DNA of 64,000 nucleotides from CAWKGC01 sp963849005 (GCA_963849005.1 CAWKGC010000028.1:124001-188000); one strand, 5' to 3'. Shown: positions 1 to 9,066, numbered from the stretch's first letter. Program-made: numbers and translations. The notes: generated from the sequence alone by a model not told the origin.

Positions 1-2254
1 GGATGCCGGATGCCGCGAGCGCGTGCTCCACTGCCGCGAAGAGGCGATCCCCGTCGACCACCTGCCCCACCGAGAGGTTGACCGATATGCGCAGGCCGGG
101 GCCGATGGTGCGCTGCCATTCCCGCGCCTGGTTGCAGGCCTGTTCCAGCACCCACTCGCCGATAGGGACGATCAGCCCTGAATCCTCGGCTATCTCGATG
201 AACTTTCCCGGCCCGAGCAGGCCGCGGCGCGGATGCTGCCAGCGGATCAGCGCCTCGACGCCGACCATGTCCCCGCTGGGGATATCGATGCGCGGCTGGT
301 AATGAAGCAGCAGCTCGTTCCTGCGCAATGCCAGCCTCAGGTAGTTCTCGACCGCCAGCCGGTCCTGCGCGCGCGCATTCATCTGCGCCGAGAAGAACTG
401 GTAGTTGTTGCGGCCCTTCTCCTTGGCGTAATACATGGCTACGTCGGCGTGCTTCATGAGCGTCGCGGGATCGCGGCCGTCGACCGGGTAGAGGCTGATG
501 CCGATCGAGCACGAGGTGTTCAGGTGCTGGTTGTTGATCAGCATCGGGACCGCCATCGACGAGATCATCTTTTCGGCCACCTGCTGCGCGCCCTCGTCGT
601 CATCGTCGCGGAGGTTCTCGAGTATCACCGCGAACTCGTCGCCGCCCAGGCGCGCCACGGTGTCCGAGGCGCGGATGCACGATTCCAGGCGCTCGGCAAC
701 GCGTTTCAGCAGCTCGTCGCCGACCTGGTGGCCGAGCGAATCGTTGATGGTCTTGAAGCGGTCCAGGTCGATGAACATGAATGCCAGCCCGGTGCGGCTT
801 CTCGCGCCGTTCGTGATCGCCTGCTCGAGGCGGTCGTTGAGCAGCACGCGGTTGGGCAGGCCCGTCAGCGCATCGCGCGTGGCCAGGTACTCGGCGCGCT
901 CTTCCGCTTCCTTGCGCTTGGTGATGTCGGTGGAGGTCCCCGTCATGCGCAGCGCCTGCCCCGCCGCGTCTCGCTGCGTCACCTTGCCCCGCGACTGCAC
1001 CCACAGCCATTCTCCCGAGACGTGCCGGATGCGGTATTCGCAGTCGAAGGACTCGGAAACGCCCTTCATGGTGTTGGCAAGCGCGACATTGAACACCTCG
1101 CGATCGTCCGGGTGCGCCCACTGCACCACCTCGGCCGCGCTGAAGGTCGCCTCGCGGCGGCTCTCGCCGAGGATCGCGGCCCAGCCCTCGTTGTAGTAGA
1201 CGCGTTGCGCCGCGAGGTCCCAGTCCCACAGCGCGAGGTTGGAGCTGGTGAGCGCGAGGTCGAGGCGCTCCTTGGCGCGCAGCATCTGCTGCTCGGCGCG
1301 CTTCTTGAGCGAGATGTCGCGGCCGATCCCGATCAGGTAGGTCTCGCCTCCCATGGTGAGCGGCTTGCCGGAAAAGAGGTACGGCCGGACGTTGCCCGCC
1401 TTGTCGAGCATTTCCGCCTCGAAAGAGACCTCGCGGCCGGTGTCGAACATTTCACGGAACACGCCCTCGACAAGGGCGCGGTACTTGGGGGAAACGAAAT
1501 CGAGCGGGCCGAGCGCCGCGATCTCGCGCTGGCTGTACCCCGTTGCGACATGGAAAGTCTCGTTCCAGCGCAGCAGTTCGCCTGCGCGCGAGACCAGGTA
1601 GAACGCGCCGGGCAGGCTTTGCAGGACGGCCTCGGAGAACTCCATCTCCCGGCGCAGCCCCGCCTCCGCATCGCGGCGAACGGTGATCTCGTCTTCGAGC
1701 AGCGCGCTCAGGCGCTGGAATTCGGCGGCGATCGGCTCGATCGCCGTGGCGCTCGCGTGGCCCCCGGCGAGGCGGCTTTCGAGGCGCGCGACGGCAAGGG
1801 CGGCGAGATTCTCCAGCGCAGTGCATTCGGAGGCGCGAAGCCGGCGCGGCGCGTGATCGGCAACGCTCAGAGCCCCGATGATCACGCCGTCCGGAGTGCG
1901 CAGGGCCGCCGCCGCGTAGAAGCGCAGGGGGGTCTTGCCGGCGCCCAGCGCCTCGCCGCACAACGCCTCCTCCAGGTCGAGGTCGGAAATCACCAGCGTC
2001 TTGTCGGCGTCGCGCGCGAGAAACGGCGAATCCCTCGCGTCGAGGTGCCGGAACGGCGTGGCGAGGCTCGCGCAGATGCGCTCCCCGGTTTCATCGAACA
2101 GGGAAAGCCAGCCCACCGGGCAATGGGTTGCGCCAGTCGCCCGGAGGACCAGGTCTTCCAGCGCGGGCTCGGTACGCCCGTCGGCGAGGCCATAGGCGCG
2201 CACGCGGGCAAGGCGCTCGTCATCGCGTTGGGCCAGGCGGGAGGTGGCGTTCAT
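1..2254 (-). CDS. GAF-PAS-PAS-GGDEF-EAL cyclic-di-GMP signalling protein, C-terminus outside window
   Basis: Probably makes and/or degrades cyclic di-GMP in response to a sensed signal. One open frame runs from an ATG at 2254 to the window edge (751 residues seen). A GAF-like domain covers about residues 20-165 and two PAS domains about 205-315 and 330-440. The GGDEF domain follows with an intact RLGGDEF motif (GGDEF at 537-541). The EAL domain starts near 620 with EALIRW at 667-672. No N-terminal membrane segment is visible, so it is probably cytosolic. It starts 53 bp after the exonuclease III gene on the same strand, so co-transcription is possible. GGDEF activity is likely from the intact motif. 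EAL activity cannot be judged because most of that domain is missing. Confidence 0.92.
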   Translation of the reverse strand, partial: MNATSRLAQRDDERLARVRAYGLADGRTEPALEDLVLRATGATHCPVGWLSLFDETGERICASLATPFRHLDARDSPFLARDADKTLVISDLDLEEALCGEALGAGKTPLRFYAAAALRTPDGVIIGALSVADHAPRRLRASECTALENLAALAVARLESRLAGGHASATAIEPIAAEFQRLSALLEDEITVRRDAEAGLRREMEFSEAVLQSLPGAFYLVSRAGELLRWNETFHVATGYSQREIAALGPLDFVSPKYRALVEGVFREMFDTGREVSFEAEMLDKAGNVRPYLFSGKPLTMGGETYLIGIGRDISLKKRAEQQMLRAKERLDLALTSSNLALWDWDLAAQRVYYNEGWAAILGESRREATFSAAEVVQWAHPDDREVFNVALANTMKGVSESFDCEYRIRHVSGEWLWVQSRGKVTQRDAAGQALRMTGTSTDITKRKEAEERAEYLATRDALTGLPNRVLLNDRLEQAITNGARSRTGLAFMFIDLDRFKTINDSLGHQVGDELLKRVAERLESCIRASDTVARLGGDEFAVILENLRDDDDEGAQQVAEKMISSMAVPMLINNQHLNTSCSIGISLYPVDGRDPATLMKHADVAMYYAKEKGRNNYQFFSAQMNARAQDRLAVENYLRLALRRNELLLHYQPRIDIPSGDMVGVEALIRWQHPRRGLLGPGKFIEIAEDSGLIVPIGEWVLEQACNQAREWQRTIGPGLRISVNLSVGQVVDGDRLFAAVEHALAASGI

Positions 2255-2306
2255 GGCAGGCCGTAAGGCACGAGGCAATTCTACCCTGCGCCCCGCTTGC
2301 GAGTCC

Positions 2307-3077
2307 TCAGGCCGGGCGCAATTCGGCGACCACGGGGGCGTGGTCGGAAGGCCTTTCGAGTTTCCTCGGCTCGCGGTCGATGCAGCTTGCAGCGCAGCGG
2401 CCGGCGAGTTCGCGAGTCAGCAGGATGTGGTCGATGCGCAATCCCATGTTGCGGCGGAACGCCGCTTGCCGGTAATCCCACCAACTGAAGCTTTGCTCCG
2501 GCTGGTCGAAGAGGCGAAAACTGTCGGTGAGCCCCAGCGCAAGCAGCGCGCGAAATGCCTCGCGCTCCTTCGGGCTCACCAGCACCTGCCCTTCCCAGGC
2601 CTTCGGATCGTGGACATCGCGATCCTCCGGGGCGATGTTGAAATCCCCGAGGACCGCGAGGCGCGCGCTGCGCCCGACCTCGTCCCGCAGGTGATCGCGC
2701 AAGGCTGCCAGCCACGCGAGCTTGTACGCGTACTTCTCGCTGTCGACGCTCTGGCCGTTGGGCACGTACGCGCTGATCACGCGGATGCCTTCAACATCGG
2801 CCGCAATCAGGCGCTTTTGCAGGTCCCCGAAACCGGGGATCCCCCGGGTCACGTTGGAGATCGGCGTGCGCGAGAGGATCGCTACGCCGTTGTACGTCTT
2901 CTGCCCGTCATGCTCCCACTGGTATCCGGCAGCCGCGATATCGGCGGCGGGAAACTTCGCGTCCTCGCATTTCGTCTCCTGCAGGCACACCACGTCCGGC
3001 TCCACGCGCGCGAGCCAGTCGAGCAGGTGCGGCAGGCGCACCTTGAGCGAATTGACGTTCCAGGCGGCGATTTTCAT
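2307..3077 (-). CDS. xth: Exodeoxyribonuclease III (AP endonuclease)
   Basis: Cuts at abasic sites and removes 3' blocking groups in base-excision repair; cytosolic. The 256-residue protein matches the family over its whole length (about 255-268 usual). It opens MKIAAWNVNS, has the metal-binding CLQETK at 31-36, a GDFNIAPEDRD segment in the middle and the catalytic SDHAPV near the C-terminus. It is preceded by an inverted-repeat element and followed closely by the c-di-GMP protein gene. The frame is intact. Confidence 0.96.
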   Translation of the reverse strand: MKIAAWNVNSLKVRLPHLLDWLARVEPDVVCLQETKCEDAKFPAADIAAAGYQWEHDGQKTYNGVAILSRTPISNVTRGIPGFGDLQKRLIAADVEGIRVISAYVPNGQSVDSEKYAYKLAWLAALRDHLRDEVGRSARLAVLGDFNIAPEDRDVHDPKAWEGQVLVSPKEREAFRALLALGLTDSFRLFDQPEQSFSWWDYRQAAFRRNMGLRIDHILLTRELAGRCAASCIDREPRKLERPSDHAPVVAELRPA

Positions 3078-3084
3078 GGGAAAC

Positions 3085-3167
3085 GGAAATTGGGGTCAGA
3101 GACGTAATACTTCTTCATTACGACTCTGACCCCGGTTGCGGAGTATTACGTCTCTGACCCCAATTCC
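3085..3167. repeat. REP-like palindromic element (GGGGTCAGAG core)
   Basis: Two 24-base arms, 3088-3111 and 3142-3165, are perfect reverse complements and contain the core GGGGTCAGAGACGTAATACT. A third, shorter copy of the right-hand arm (ATTACGACTCTGACCCC, 3117-3133) sits inside, so alternative hairpins can form. It lies between the stop of the glutaredoxin-like gene and the start of xth. The core resembles bacterial REP palindromes mobilised by IS200-like (RAYT) transposases; that link is inference, as no such gene is in the window. A related element is at 11156-11233. Confidence 0.8.
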
Positions 3168-3183
3168 GACTGACCGCAATTTC

Positions 3184-3780
3184 TTACTTGGGCGGTTCTT
3201 GCGGCGGCGCGGCGTCGGCGGGCGGGGGCGCCGCTTCCTGCGCAGGAGGTGCCGGCGGCGGCACGGGAGGCGGCGCGGGCTTCGCGGCCGCCTGCGCCGG
3301 AAGGCGGGCGCCCGGAATGGCCGTGCGCGGATACCCCGCCGTATCGAGTGCGGAATTCCACAGCCCCTCTTCGAAGCCTTTCACGCGCGAATCGCCGACC
3401 ACCAGCACCGGCACTTCGAGGGTGCCGATCAGCGCCTTCAGCGCGGTTGCATCGGCCGGCTTGTTCTGCGGATCGCGCTCGGAGAAGGGAATGCCGCGGC
3501 GCGTGAGCAGGTCGCGGCCCCGGTTGCAGAGGTCTCCGCATTCCGGCGACATGTAGACCGTGACCGGGAATTTCTGCATCGCCACCTGCGTGGCATAGGG
3601 CAGGTTCGACGTGTCGCCCCCGCCGCCAAGGCGTTTCTGCGTGACGACCTTCACGTCCGGAGGAGGAGGCGAGTCGGAAAAGTGCACCTTGCCGTCCTTG
3701 TCCACCCAGCGAAAGACGTTGGTCTGCGCATCCGCGGCAAGAGGCAGAAGGAACAAGGCGAGGACGAGTATCGCTTTCAT
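3184..3780 (-). CDS. Secreted DUF4124-glutaredoxin-like protein
   Basis: Function not established. The 198-residue protein has a signal peptide (residues 1-18, ending ADA). A DUF4124-type segment follows (VFRWVDKDGKVHFSDSPPP, about 22-40). A glutaredoxin-like domain covers about 70-155, and the tail from about 160 is rich in Pro and Ala. The putative redox site is C81-G-D-L-C85, three residues between the cysteines instead of the usual CxxC. The cis-proline region EVPVLVV is present. A periplasmic location follows from the signal peptide. It starts 15 bp after the oligopeptidase A stop on the same strand, suggesting one transcript. A thiol-redox or thiol-binding role is inference. Confidence 0.82.
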   Translation of the reverse strand: MKAILVLALFLLPLAADAQTNVFRWVDKDGKVHFSDSPPPPDVKVVTQKRLGGGGDTSNLPYATQVAMQKFPVTVYMSPECGDLCNRGRDLLTRRGIPFSERDPQNKPADATALKALIGTLEVPVLVVGDSRVKGFEEGLWNSALDTAGYPRTAIPGARLPAQAAAKPAPPPVPPPAPPAQEAAPPPADAAPPQEPPK

Positions 3781-3795
3781 TGCCGTATCGACCCT

Positions 3796-5826
3796 TCAGG
3801 CATGGGAGACCATCCCATTATGACGCAACAACGCGTCGATTTGCGGCGCGCGGCCGCGGAACGCGATGAACGATTCCAGCGCCGGGCGGCTGCCCCCGGC
3901 CGAGATCACTTCGTCCAGGAAGCGCGCGCCGACCTCAGGGCTGAGCACGCCGCCTTCCTCGAATGCGGAATAGGCGTCCGCGGACAGGACCTCGGCCCAC
4001 TTGTAGCTGTAGTAGCCCGCGGCATAGCCGCCGGCGAATATGTGCGAGAACTGGTTCGGGAAGCGGTTGAACGCAGGCGGGCGCATCACCGACACCCTTT
4101 CGCGCACGCGATCGAGGAGCGCCAGCATCGTGTCGCGCGCGCGGTCGAAATCGTGGTGCAGGTGCATGTCGAACAGCGCGAACTCCAGCTGCCGCACGGT
4201 CTGCATGCCGCTCTGGAAGTTCTTCGCCGCGAGCATCTTGTCGAACAACGCGCGCGGCAGCGCCTCCCCGGTATCGACATGCCGGGACATGTGCCTCACG
4301 ACGTCCCATTCCCAGCAGAAGTTCTCCATGAACTGGCTGGGCAGCTCGACCGCGTCCCACTCGACGCCGTTGATGCCCGAGACCCCGAGCTCGTCGACGC
4401 GCGTGAGCAACTGGTGCAGCCCATGGCCGAACTCGTGGAACAGCGTGATCACCTCGTTGTGCGTGAAGAGCGCGGGCCTGCCGCCCACGGGCGCCGAGAA
4501 ATTGCACGTGAGGTAGGCCACCGGCGTCTGCACTCCCGTGGCGCGCATCCTGCGGTTGATGGCGTCGTCCATCCACGCCCCGCCGCGCTTTCCCTCGCGG
4601 GCATAGAGGTCTAGGTAGAACTCTCCCACGCGCTTGCCGGCGCGATCGGCTATCTCGAAGAAGCGCACGTCGGGATGCCACTTCTCGGCAGTCGACGGAC
4701 GGATCTGCACGCCGTAGATCGTCTCGACCACCTTGAACATGCCGGGCAGCACGACGTCCTCGGGGAAATACTGCTTCACTTCGGTGTCGGAAAACGCGTA
4801 GCGCTTCTGGCGCAGTTTCTCCCCGATATAGTTCGCGTCCCAGACCTGCACGTCGGCGATGTTCAGTTCGGCGCGCGCGAAGTCCACCAGCTCCTGCCAA
4901 TCGCGGTCGGCATGGGGCTTGGCGCGCGCCGCCAGGTCGCCGAGGAAACCCAGCACCTCGGCAGAAGATCGCGCCATCTTGGTCGCGAGCGAGACGTCGG
5001 CGAAGCTCGCGTAGCCGAGCAGCTTCGCCACCTCCGCACGCCTGGCGAGGATTTCGCCGATCAACCCGGTGTTGTCCCACTCCGGCTTGCCGAACTCTGC
5101 CGCGCGCGTCACGTAGGCGCGATACATTTTCTCGCGAAGCGGATGGGAATCCGCGTACTGGAGCACCGGCAGGTAGCACGGCATGTGCAAGGTGAGCTTC
5201 CAGCCGTCCTTGCCGTCCTTCGCGGCCGCTTCCCGCGCGACCTGCACGACGTCGGCAGGAATCCCGGCGAGCTCATTCTCGTCGGTGACGAAGAGCGAGA
5301 AGTCGTTGGTGGCATCGAGCACGTTGTCCTGGAACTTCGACGCCTTCTGCGCAAGCTCTTCCTGCAGCGCCATGAAACGCTTCTTGTCGTCCGCCGCAAG
5401 CTCCGCGCCGCCGAGCCGGAAATCGCGCAGCTCGTTCTCGATCACCATGCGGCGCGCCGGCGCCAGCGAGTCGAAGGAAGGATGGGAGCGCAACTGCTTG
5501 TAGCGCCCGTACAGCCGTTCGTCCTGTCCCTGCTCGGCGAAGAACTGCGTCACCCTGGGCAGCACCGCGTTGTAGGCCTCGCGCAATTCGGCGGAATTGA
5601 CCACCGCATTCAGGTGCTGCACGGCCGACCATGCGCGCGCCACGCGTTCGTTGGCGTCGTCGAGCGGGACCACGAAACTGTCCCACGACGGCGCTTCGGG
5701 CCGGGCGGCAAGGCGCTCGATTGTCGAACGCGCCTCGGCAAGCAGGGTGTCGATGGCCGGCCCGACGTGCTCGGGCCGGATGGAGGAAAACCGGGGCAGG
5801 CCGGAAAAATCGAGCAGGGGGTTCAC
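3796..5826 (-). CDS. prlC: Oligopeptidase A (M3 family zinc metallopeptidase)
   Basis: Cytosolic zinc endopeptidase that degrades short peptides, including cleaved signal peptides. At 676 residues it matches the usual family length (about 680). The zinc-binding HEFGH is at 464-468 within LFHEFGHGLHQLL, and the third-ligand glutamate region (VEWDAVELPSQFMENFCWEW) lies just downstream. The frame is intact. A TATAAT at 5888-5893 on this strand, about 60 bases upstream, is a good -10 candidate. The DUF4124-glutaredoxin gene follows directly. Confidence 0.95.
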   Translation of the reverse strand: MNPLLDFSGLPRFSSIRPEHVGPAIDTLLAEARSTIERLAARPEAPSWDSFVVPLDDANERVARAWSAVQHLNAVVNSAELREAYNAVLPRVTQFFAEQGQDERLYGRYKQLRSHPSFDSLAPARRMVIENELRDFRLGGAELAADDKKRFMALQEELAQKASKFQDNVLDATNDFSLFVTDENELAGIPADVVQVAREAAAKDGKDGWKLTLHMPCYLPVLQYADSHPLREKMYRAYVTRAAEFGKPEWDNTGLIGEILARRAEVAKLLGYASFADVSLATKMARSSAEVLGFLGDLAARAKPHADRDWQELVDFARAELNIADVQVWDANYIGEKLRQKRYAFSDTEVKQYFPEDVVLPGMFKVVETIYGVQIRPSTAEKWHPDVRFFEIADRAGKRVGEFYLDLYAREGKRGGAWMDDAINRRMRATGVQTPVAYLTCNFSAPVGGRPALFTHNEVITLFHEFGHGLHQLLTRVDELGVSGINGVEWDAVELPSQFMENFCWEWDVVRHMSRHVDTGEALPRALFDKMLAAKNFQSGMQTVRQLEFALFDMHLHHDFDRARDTMLALLDRVRERVSVMRPPAFNRFPNQFSHIFAGGYAAGYYSYKWAEVLSADAYSAFEEGGVLSPEVGARFLDEVISAGGSRPALESFIAFRGRAPQIDALLRHNGMVSHA

Positions 5827-5887
5827 GATGGCGTCCTGGGATTCGGGGCCGCTCGGCCCCTTGGGCCCTTCAGGGGGCGGGGCGCAA

Positions 5888-5910
5888 ATTATAAGCCGCC
5901 TTCAGGCGGC
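5888..5910 (-). terminator. Hairpin at the end of pyrC' with TATAAT box in its 3' flank
   Basis: Read on the minus strand, GCCGCC-TGAA-GGCGGC (5910-5895) forms a perfect 6-bp stem whose loop contains the stop codon of the pyrC' gene. It is followed by TTATAATTT. This fits a weak intrinsic terminator for the pyrimidine operon. The same flank also gives a consensus -10 box (5893-5888) for prlC. No good -35 is visible. Termination is inferred. Confidence 0.5.
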
Positions 5911-7183
5911 CGGGCCGAATACCGCGATGCCGGAGACAAACGTCTGCGTGACGCGCCCCTCGAGTTCGAAACCGAGGAAGGGGCTGTTCTTGCCCTGGCT
6001 CTCCAGCGTATCGGCCGTCACGCGCCAGGGCTCGGCCGGATCGAACAGGCACAGGTCTGCCGGGCGTCCCGGCGCGAGCGTGCCGGCGTCCAGGCCGAGG
6101 ATCCGGGCAGGCCGCGAAGTGACGGCTGCCAGCGCCTCGCCGAGCGGCACCTTGGACTCATTGGCCCACTTGAGCGTCAGCGGAAGCAGGAGCTCCAGCC
6201 CGGTGGCGCCAGGCTCGGCCTCGCCGAAGGGCACCTGTTTCGCGTCCTCGTCGACCGGAGTGTGGTCGGAGCAGACCGCATCGATCACGCCGGCCTCGAG
6301 CGCCGCGCGCAGCCCCGCGCGGTCGGCAACATCGCGCAGCGGAGGCACGAACCGGCATTGCGGATCGAAGAAACCGATGTCCCTGTCGCAAAGATGCAGG
6401 TGGTGGATGCCGACGTCGCAGCTGATCGGCAGGCCCGCCTCGCGCGCGCGAACCAGCAGGGGCACGCTCGCCGCGCTGGAGAGCCGCGCAATGTGCACCC
6501 TGGCGCCGGTATCGCCCATCAGGGTGAGGATGGTGGCGAGCGCAATCGTCTCCGCGCTCGCGGGGATGCCCTGCAGCCCGAGGCGCGAGGCCGTCTCCCC
6601 GTCGTGCGCCATGCCGCCCGCGGCGAGGAACGGGTCCTCCGGGACGCAGCCAGACGGTGTAGCCGAAGGTCGCCGCGTACTGCATGGCGCGGTAAAGCAC
6701 CATGGTGTCGGGAACGGGATGGTTGGCCTGGAAGAAGCCGACGCAGCCGGCCTCGGTGAGTTCGGACATTTCGGTGAGCCTTTCGCCCTTCAGGCCCAGT
6801 GTCAGCGCCCCGAGCGGATAGACGCGCGCGCCCTTCAGGCTCTCGGCGCGGCGCTTGAGCATTTCCACGAGGCCGGGCTCGTCGAGCGGGGGGTCGGTGT
6901 CCGGCGGGCAGGCCAGGCTGGTGACCCCGCCTGCTGCTGCGGCCCGCATTTCCGACTCCAGCGTCGCCTTGTATTCGAAACCGGGTTCGCGCAACCGTGC
7001 CGACAAGTCGACCAGCCCGGCGCACAGCACCTTGCCGGCGGCCTCCACCGTGGCATCGGCGCGAAATCCGTCGGGCGCCTTGCCGTGGGCCACGATCAAG
7101 CCATCGGCGACGAACAGGCTGGCCTTCCTGTCGAGCGACTGGGTGCTGTCGACGAGGCGCGCGCCCCTGATCTCGATCCGCAT
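5902..7183 (-). CDS. pyrC': Dihydroorotase-like PyrC', probably non-catalytic (frameshifted)
   Basis: Homologue of dihydroorotase in the position of the PyrC' partner of aspartate transcarbamoylase. The start at 7183 follows the pyrB stop by 2 bases. The zinc-binding HxH that active enzymes have after the first strand is missing: residues 58-68 read VDLSARLREPG, with Ser61 and Arg63 in place of the two histidines. The CSDHTP region near the end is kept. Known PyrC' proteins of this kind are structural partners of PyrB, and an active PyrC is encoded elsewhere. An extra base at about 6637-6643 splits the frame (continuing as DPFLAAGG-MAHDGE); the reconstructed length is about 426 residues. Confidence 0.87.
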
Positions 7184-7185
7184 CG

Positions 7186-8136
7186 TCAATGTCCCGCCAG
7201 CAGGGCCATGACGGCCATGCGCACCGCGATGCCGAAGGTGACCTGCGGCAGGATCACGCTCTGCTTGCCGTCGGCCACGTTGGAATCGATCTCGACGCCG
7301 CGGTTCATCGGGCCCGGATGCATGACGATCGCGTCGGGTTTCGCCAGCCGCAATTTCTCCGCCGTAAGTCCGTAGGACTTGAAGAATTCCTGGGCGCTCG
7401 GCAAGAGCGCGCCGTTCATGCGCTCGTTCTGCAGCCTGAGCATGATCACCACGTCGACATCCTTGAGGCCTGCCGCCATGTCGTTGAAGACCCGCACGCC
7501 GAGGCGCTCGACATCCTTCGGCAGCAAGGTGCGCGGGGCGATCACGCGCAGCTCCGGCACGCCCAGCGTGGCGAGCGCGTGGATCTGCGAGCGCGCCACG
7601 CGCGAGTGCAGCACGTCGCCGACGATCGCCACCGTGAGCGCGCGGAAGTCCTTCTTGTAGTGCCGGATCGTGTACATGTCGAGCAGGCCCTGCGTCGGGT
7701 GCGCATGGCGCCCGTCGCCTGCGTTGATCACGTGCACGCCGGGCCGCACGTGCGAGGCGATCAGGTGGGCCGCGCCCGATTGCGAGTGGCGCACCACGAA
7801 CATGTCGGCGTCCATCGCCTCGAGGTTGTAGACGGTGTCGAGCAGCGTTTCGCCCTTGGTCGTGGAGGACGCACCGATGTTCAGGTTGATGACGTCGGCG
7901 GAGAGCCGCTTGGCCGCGATCTCGAATGTCGTCCGGGTGCGCGTGGAATTCTCGAAGAACAGGTTGAACACCGCCTTGCCGCGCAGGAGCGGCACCTTCT
8001 TGATCTCGCGGTCGCCCACCGGCACGAACTGCTCGGCGGTGTCGAGGATATGGGTGATCACCTCGGCCGAGAGGCCCTCCGTGGTGAGCAGGTGCGCGAG
8101 CTTGCCGTCGGCGCCGAGCTGGGGATTCCTGGTCAT
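7186..8136 (-). CDS. pyrB: Aspartate carbamoyltransferase catalytic subunit
   Basis: Joins carbamoyl phosphate and aspartate to N-carbamoyl-aspartate, the committed step of pyrimidine synthesis. The 316-residue protein carries the carbamoyl-phosphate loop FENSTRTRTTFE (61-72) and HPTQG (146-150). No pyrI regulatory-subunit gene is adjacent. Instead it is followed 2 bases later by the PyrC' homologue, the arrangement of ATCases built with an inactive dihydroorotase. It lies 8 bases after pyrR. The frame is intact. Confidence 0.96.
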   Translation of the reverse strand: MTRNPQLGADGKLAHLLTTEGLSAEVITHILDTAEQFVPVGDREIKKVPLLRGKAVFNLFFENSTRTRTTFEIAAKRLSADVINLNIGASSTTKGETLLDTVYNLEAMDADMFVVRHSQSGAAHLIASHVRPGVHVINAGDGRHAHPTQGLLDMYTIRHYKKDFRALTVAIVGDVLHSRVARSQIHALATLGVPELRVIAPRTLLPKDVERLGVRVFNDMAAGLKDVDVVIMLRLQNERMNGALLPSAQEFFKSYGLTAEKLRLAKPDAIVMHPGPMNRGVEIDSNVADGKQSVILPQVTFGIAVRMAVMALLAGH

Positions 8137-8144
8137 GGGCTCTG

Positions 8145-8636
8145 CTACGGCCTCGGCTGTTGCGTGAAGGCGAGGCGGCTGCCGTCGCGCATGAGCACCA
8201 GCTCGTCCCCGGGGGCGAGGTCCGCGGCGGCGCCGATATATTGCGCGGCGATCGGCAGTTCTCGCCCGCCACGGTCCACGAGCACGGCAAGTCGCACCGA
8301 TTTCGGCCGGCCGAAGTCGAACAGCTCGTTCACCGCGGCGCGCACCGTGCGGCCGGAGAAGAGCACGTCGTCCACAAGGACGATGTCGCGGCCGGCGACG
8401 TCGAAGGGAACGTTGCTGGGCTTGGCCTGCCGGTGCAGCCCGATGCGCGAGTAGTCGTCGCGATGGAAGTTGACTGCAAGCGTTCCGAGCGGCAGCGCGA
8501 TCTTCAGCATGGGATGCAGCCGCTCGGCGACCCAGGCGCCCCCGGTCCAGATCCCGACCAGCGCCGTATTCGCGGTGACGGCGGGGCGGATCGCGTCGGC
8601 GAGCGCCACCAGCAGCTTCTCTGCCTCAGGCAGCAT
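8145..8636 (-). CDS. pyrR: PyrR-type phosphoribosyltransferase / pyrimidine operon regulator
   Basis: PRTase-fold protein of 163 residues, the first pyr gene of this operon. In other bacteria PyrR is a uracil phosphoribosyltransferase and/or an RNA-binding regulator. The PRPP-binding loop DIVLVDDVLFSGRT (84-97) is intact, so enzymatic activity is plausible. It overlaps the end of ruvX by 11 bases and precedes pyrB by 8. No PyrR attenuator was recognised in front of pyrB, so a regulatory role here is only inferred from family and position. Confidence 0.9.
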   Translation of the reverse strand: MLPEAEKLLVALADAIRPAVTANTALVGIWTGGAWVAERLHPMLKIALPLGTLAVNFHRDDYSRIGLHRQAKPSNVPFDVAGRDIVLVDDVLFSGRTVRAAVNELFDFGRPKSVRLAVLVDRGGRELPIAAQYIGAAADLAPGDELVLMRDGSRLAFTQQPRP

Positions 8637-9066
8637 CGCCGCCCCCGTCGAGGAAGGACTGCACGATCAGCTGTGCCGCGAGGCGGTCGATTTCGCCCTT
8701 GGCCGCGCGAGTGTCGCGCCCGTTTCGGGCGAGCAGCGATTCCGCCTCGGCCGAAGTGTAGGACTCGTCGACGAACCGCACCGGCAGGGCGAATCGCCCC
8801 TCGAGGCGGCGCGCGAACTTTTCCGCGAGCGCGGCGACCGCGTGCGGCGCACCGTCGGCATGCCTGGGACGACCGACCACCAGCAGCGCGGGCCGCCATT
8901 GGGCGACCAGCTCGGCGATCCGGGCGAAGCGCGCATCGTTGGCCTCGCCCTCGATGGTCTCGATCGCATGCGCAAGCCGCGTGGCCGTTTCACCGACGGC
9001 CACCCCGATGCGCTTTTCCCCGAAATCGAAACCGAGCACCGTGCCGGAGAGCGCGGCCACGCTCAC
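8626..9066 (-). CDS. ruvX: Holliday-junction resolvase-like / pre-16S rRNA nuclease YqgF
   Basis: RNase H-fold nuclease; E. coli YqgF matures the 5' end of 16S rRNA. The predicted 146-residue protein shows the first acidic motif LGFDFGEKRIGVAV, a VVGRPRHADG strand and VDESYTSAEAE. I chose the GTG at 9066, which overlaps the yqgE stop as GTGA and gives the usual family length. Coupling to yqgE is normal in proteobacteria. Confidence 0.93.
   Translation of the reverse strand: MSVAALSGTVLGFDFGEKRIGVAVGETATRLAHAIETIEGEANDARFARIAELVAQWRPALLVVGRPRHADGAPHAVAALAEKFARRLEGRFALPVRFVDESYTSAEAESLLARNGRDTRAAKGEIDRLAAQLIVQSFLDGGGDAA

Noticed and set aside
233..2266. A 677-codon plus-strand frame over the c-di-GMP gene
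   Set aside because: The minus strand encodes GGDEF, EAL and PAS motifs in one continuous frame. The plus frame has none.
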